Of a stretch of 18,387 nt of DNA, positions 17,094 through 18,387 are shown piece after piece (positions within the stretch are counted from its first letter, which is position 1; each line of letters begins with the position of its first letter). The notes under the pieces were generated by a model, which was not told the DNA's origin, did no database searches, and worked only from the letters and a program-made list of their open reading frames with translations. The DNA is from Planctomycetota bacterium (GTDB lineage: Bacteria > Planctomycetota > Planctomycetia > Pirellulales > Pirellulaceae): NCBI GenBank assembly GCA_029259935.1, contig JAJDEH010000396.1, positions 1-18,387 on the forward strand. Reading direction: 5' to 3'. A program made the translations under genes and the position numbers.

Positions 17094-17315
17094 AACATGA
17101 CAGAACAAAAGGTGACGTTCCGGCCGCAACTCATTTTTGCTTTGGATACAGAAAAGGTGTCGTGTCGATCCGGCCGAAAGACTTCCGCGAAACCGTCAGG
17201 CTGATCGGATTACCACGGACGGCACTCAGGTGGACGAGCGGACTTCACAAATCCAGCAAAGGTTCCCGCTCACGACATTTTTCCAGCTAGACCAACTACA
17301 CCGGATGCGTTGCAA
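17094..17315. other. 222-base gap with a tiny open frame and a small hairpin
   Basis: A 36-codon frame starts at ATG 17097, three bases after the upstream stop (MTEQKVTFRPQLIFALDTEK), and ends at a TGA near 17202. Its start position would suit coupled translation, but there is no ribosome binding site and no recognised domain. In another frame, open codons run from about 17205 straight into the gene at 17316. The first 17-base hairpin unit (17145-17161) lies inside. Nothing else is recognised. Confidence 0.35.
17145..17161. repeat. 17-base unit flanking the orphan gene (left copy)
   Basis: GATACAGAAAAGGTGTC is 15/17 identical to the unit at 18077-18093. Its arms GATAC and GTGTC can pair with one G-U wobble around a seven-base A-rich loop. 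Confidence 0.4.
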
Positions 17316-18077
17316 ATGAAGTCAGATATCAACTGCGTCTTTCAACGCTTGTTGCGCACAGGATGGAAAGATGAGCCGAAACGATTACTCTCACCGAACG
17401 GGACAATGTGGTTGAGCAAGGATCAACCATGGGTGGGAAGTGGATCTAGCTTTCTTGAGAAGATGGAAGGCCGTGTTGATCGGATTTCTCGTTTCTTGTC
17501 CAACGAAGTCTTAGAGAAACATGGCGAGGCTTCCGAAGCGCTCAATGATACAAAGAGTCTGGTTAGCTGTTTGCAGCAAATTTATGGCGCTCGCGAGAGG
17601 ACTAACGAGTCGTTGAGCATTCCGGTTATCGAACCAACGAAGGACTTGTTCATGGCGTACCAGGGACACGCTATTGATCTTTCTCCCGTGTTTGAGTGCG
17701 CACACCGTTTTTCTACAAGTTGGAATTACGAAAGTGTCCGCCAAGCCCTTGAGAGGCTGGCTAGCAGCAATTCGGGTGCGCAAATCGATTGGGAAAAAGG
17801 GGGTGAGGAATGGGGGCGGGTGGTCGTAGGCAATGAGGTTGTTGCATTTGTTTGTGCGAAACTTCCGATTGTCGCGGTCCACGGCAAGCTGAGCGGAATT
17901 GCAAGTGCTTGGGCAGGAAATCAAGACGGTGCCGAGGTGATTGTGATGGACGACTTTGATGCCGCTGACTTTTCAGCGGATCGTTCGCTGTTGGAACGAA
18001 TATTTGGTAGGGAAATCTCATCGCACGTGGATTACAATGCTATCTCAATCAACGAACTTTGGTGGGCAACAATTTAG
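17316..18077 (+). CDS. unrecognised 253-residue protein
   Basis: 253 residues from ATG 17316; TTG 17310 is an alternative, and the frame is open back to about 17205. I do not recognise a family. The first 40 residues (FQRLLRTGWKDEPKRLLSPN, then GTMWLSK) form a compact aromatic-rich opening. The middle is helical, and after residue 150 an alternating beta region appears (WGRVVVGNEVVAFVCAKLPI), followed by an acidic patch VIVMDDFDAADFSADRS. There is no signal peptide or membrane helix, so it is probably cytoplasmic. Orphan proteins of this kind, alone among unrelated genes, are often immunity-like, but that is only a guess. It is flanked by two similar 17-base hairpin units, and its stop overlaps the right-hand one by one base. 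Confidence 0.7.
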   Translation: MKSDINCVFQRLLRTGWKDEPKRLLSPNGTMWLSKDQPWVGSGSSFLEKMEGRVDRISRFLSNEVLEKHGEASEALNDTKSLVSCLQQIYGARERTNESLSIPVIEPTKDLFMAYQGHAIDLSPVFECAHRFSTSWNYESVRQALERLASSNSGAQIDWEKGGEEWGRVVVGNEVVAFVCAKLPIVAVHGKLSGIASAWAGNQDGAEVIVMDDFDAADFSADRSLLERIFGREISSHVDYNAISINELWWATI

Positions 18078-18093
18078 ACACAGAAAACGTGTC
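18077..18093. repeat. 17-base hairpin unit flanking the orphan gene (right copy)
   Basis: GACACAGAAAACGTGTC forms a perfect five-base stem GACAC/GTGTC around a seven-base A-rich loop. It begins at the last base of the stop codon. No T-run follows. Confidence 0.45.
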
Positions 18094-18100
18094 AGCGAAG

Positions 18101-18130
18101 TTTTAGACTTTTCAATGGCGTGATCTAAAA
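18101..18130. repeat. 7-base inverted repeat after the orphan gene
   Basis: TTTTAGA at 18101-18107 and TCTAAAA at 18124-18130 are perfect inverse copies with a 16-base loop. It could be a weak bidirectional terminator, but the stem is AT-rich and short. Confidence 0.3.
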
Positions 18131-18309
18131 GTGATTTGGCGAAAGGCTCAAAAGGGCCGCCCCTAATTTAGTTGCACCCCGTTGCAAACTCTGTTGATAT
18201 CGGGCGAAATCGATGAATAAAGAATATTGGGACGGGCAGATGGCTCGTAGCTGTCCGAAGTATGAAAATTGGTCTTGGCTGAAATTGCGTTATCGGCGCA
18301 AAATTTGGC

Positions 18310-18387
18310 ATGGACGTTCAGCAACTCAGGAAGGACGCGGCGGCCGGCAAACTTTCGGTCGAAAAACTGCTTGATGTGATCGCCGCG
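18310..18387 (+). CDS. partial frame, possibly the N-terminus of an IS66-type transposase
   Basis: From ATG 18310 the frame is open to the window end and reads MDVQQLRKDAAAGKLSVEKL then LDVIAA. An opening of the form V-x-x-LR-x-D-x-AAG-x-(I/L)S-x-x-(R/K)L-(I/L)D-(L/V)I is what I recall at the N-terminus of IS66-family transposases in planctomycetes. Only 26 residues are visible, so this is tentative. A TGA lies in frame just upstream, so the start is at or near this ATG. A second overlapping frame from ATG 18213 to TGA 18372-18374 (MNKEYWDGQMARSCPKYENW...) is also open for 53 codons and could be a small upstream gene. Confidence 0.4.
   Translation, partial: MDVQQLRKDAAAGKLSVEKLLDVIAA

Noticed and set aside
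17137..17319. 60-codon frame MLWIQKRCRV...
   Set aside because: Short, Arg/Gln-rich, no ribosome binding site, and in competition with two other open frames.

Overview
The window reads as a chromosomal segment of a planctomycete (class Planctomycetia-like). The evidence is the set of families present. There are two long proteins that start with a CxCG...CPxC zinc ribbon followed by one membrane helix. One carries a DUF1559 (SBP_bac_10) module, and its continuation carries an SHD1-like module and WD40-like repeats. A PSCyt-type c-type cytochrome gene sits directly upstream of a DUF1501 gene. There are also leucine-rich-repeat exported proteins and a small membrane protein beginning MSNPYRSP. 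No rRNA, tRNA, CRISPR array or complete insertion sequence was recognised.

Layout. 1-152 (+) is the C-terminal end of an alpha/beta-hydrolase esterase. It converges on 158-1312 (-), an exported CubicO/class C beta-lactamase-like serine hydrolase. After a 0.5 kb non-coding gap, 1817-6724 (+) holds one very large reading frame broken only by an in-frame TGA at 4652-4654. The upstream part is zinc ribbon, membrane helix and DUF1559. The downstream part is two OB-fold-like segments, SHD1 and a WD40-like propeller. 6824-9856 (+) is a second long mosaic protein: two zinc ribbons, membrane helix, repetitive linker, lectin-like domain, OB-like domain and LRRs. 9899-13588 (-) is a two-gene operon of a two-heme-motif cytochrome (DUF1549/DUF1588-like) and a Tat-exported DUF1501 protein, 9 bases apart. 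13688-13888 (-) is the cut-off C-terminus of a PQQ/BamB-like propeller protein, ending at a short motif GGTGTCAGGAACC. 13987-14424 (+) is a small three-helix membrane protein and 14583-15101 (+) a DMP19/DUF4375 protein. 15481-16089 and 16131-17093 (+) are two adjacent exported LRR proteins. 17316-18077 (+) is an unrecognised 253-residue protein bracketed by two similar small hairpins. The window ends in the start of what may be an IS66-type transposase accessory region.

How it fits together. The two zinc-ribbon genes have near-identical N-terminal modules joined to unrelated downstream domains, which points to duplication and domain shuffling of membrane-anchored surface or cytoplasmic interaction proteins. 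The cytochrome/DUF1501 pair is the standard planctomycete export couple of unknown biochemical role. Positions 13600-18387 look like a more fluid accessory stretch, with a gene remnant, small inverted repeats, LRR genes, an orphan gene and a possible transposase start. No known defence or biosynthetic system is recognisable. The items most worth a second look are the TGA-interrupted 1,635-codon frame and the remnant/repeat junction near 13890.
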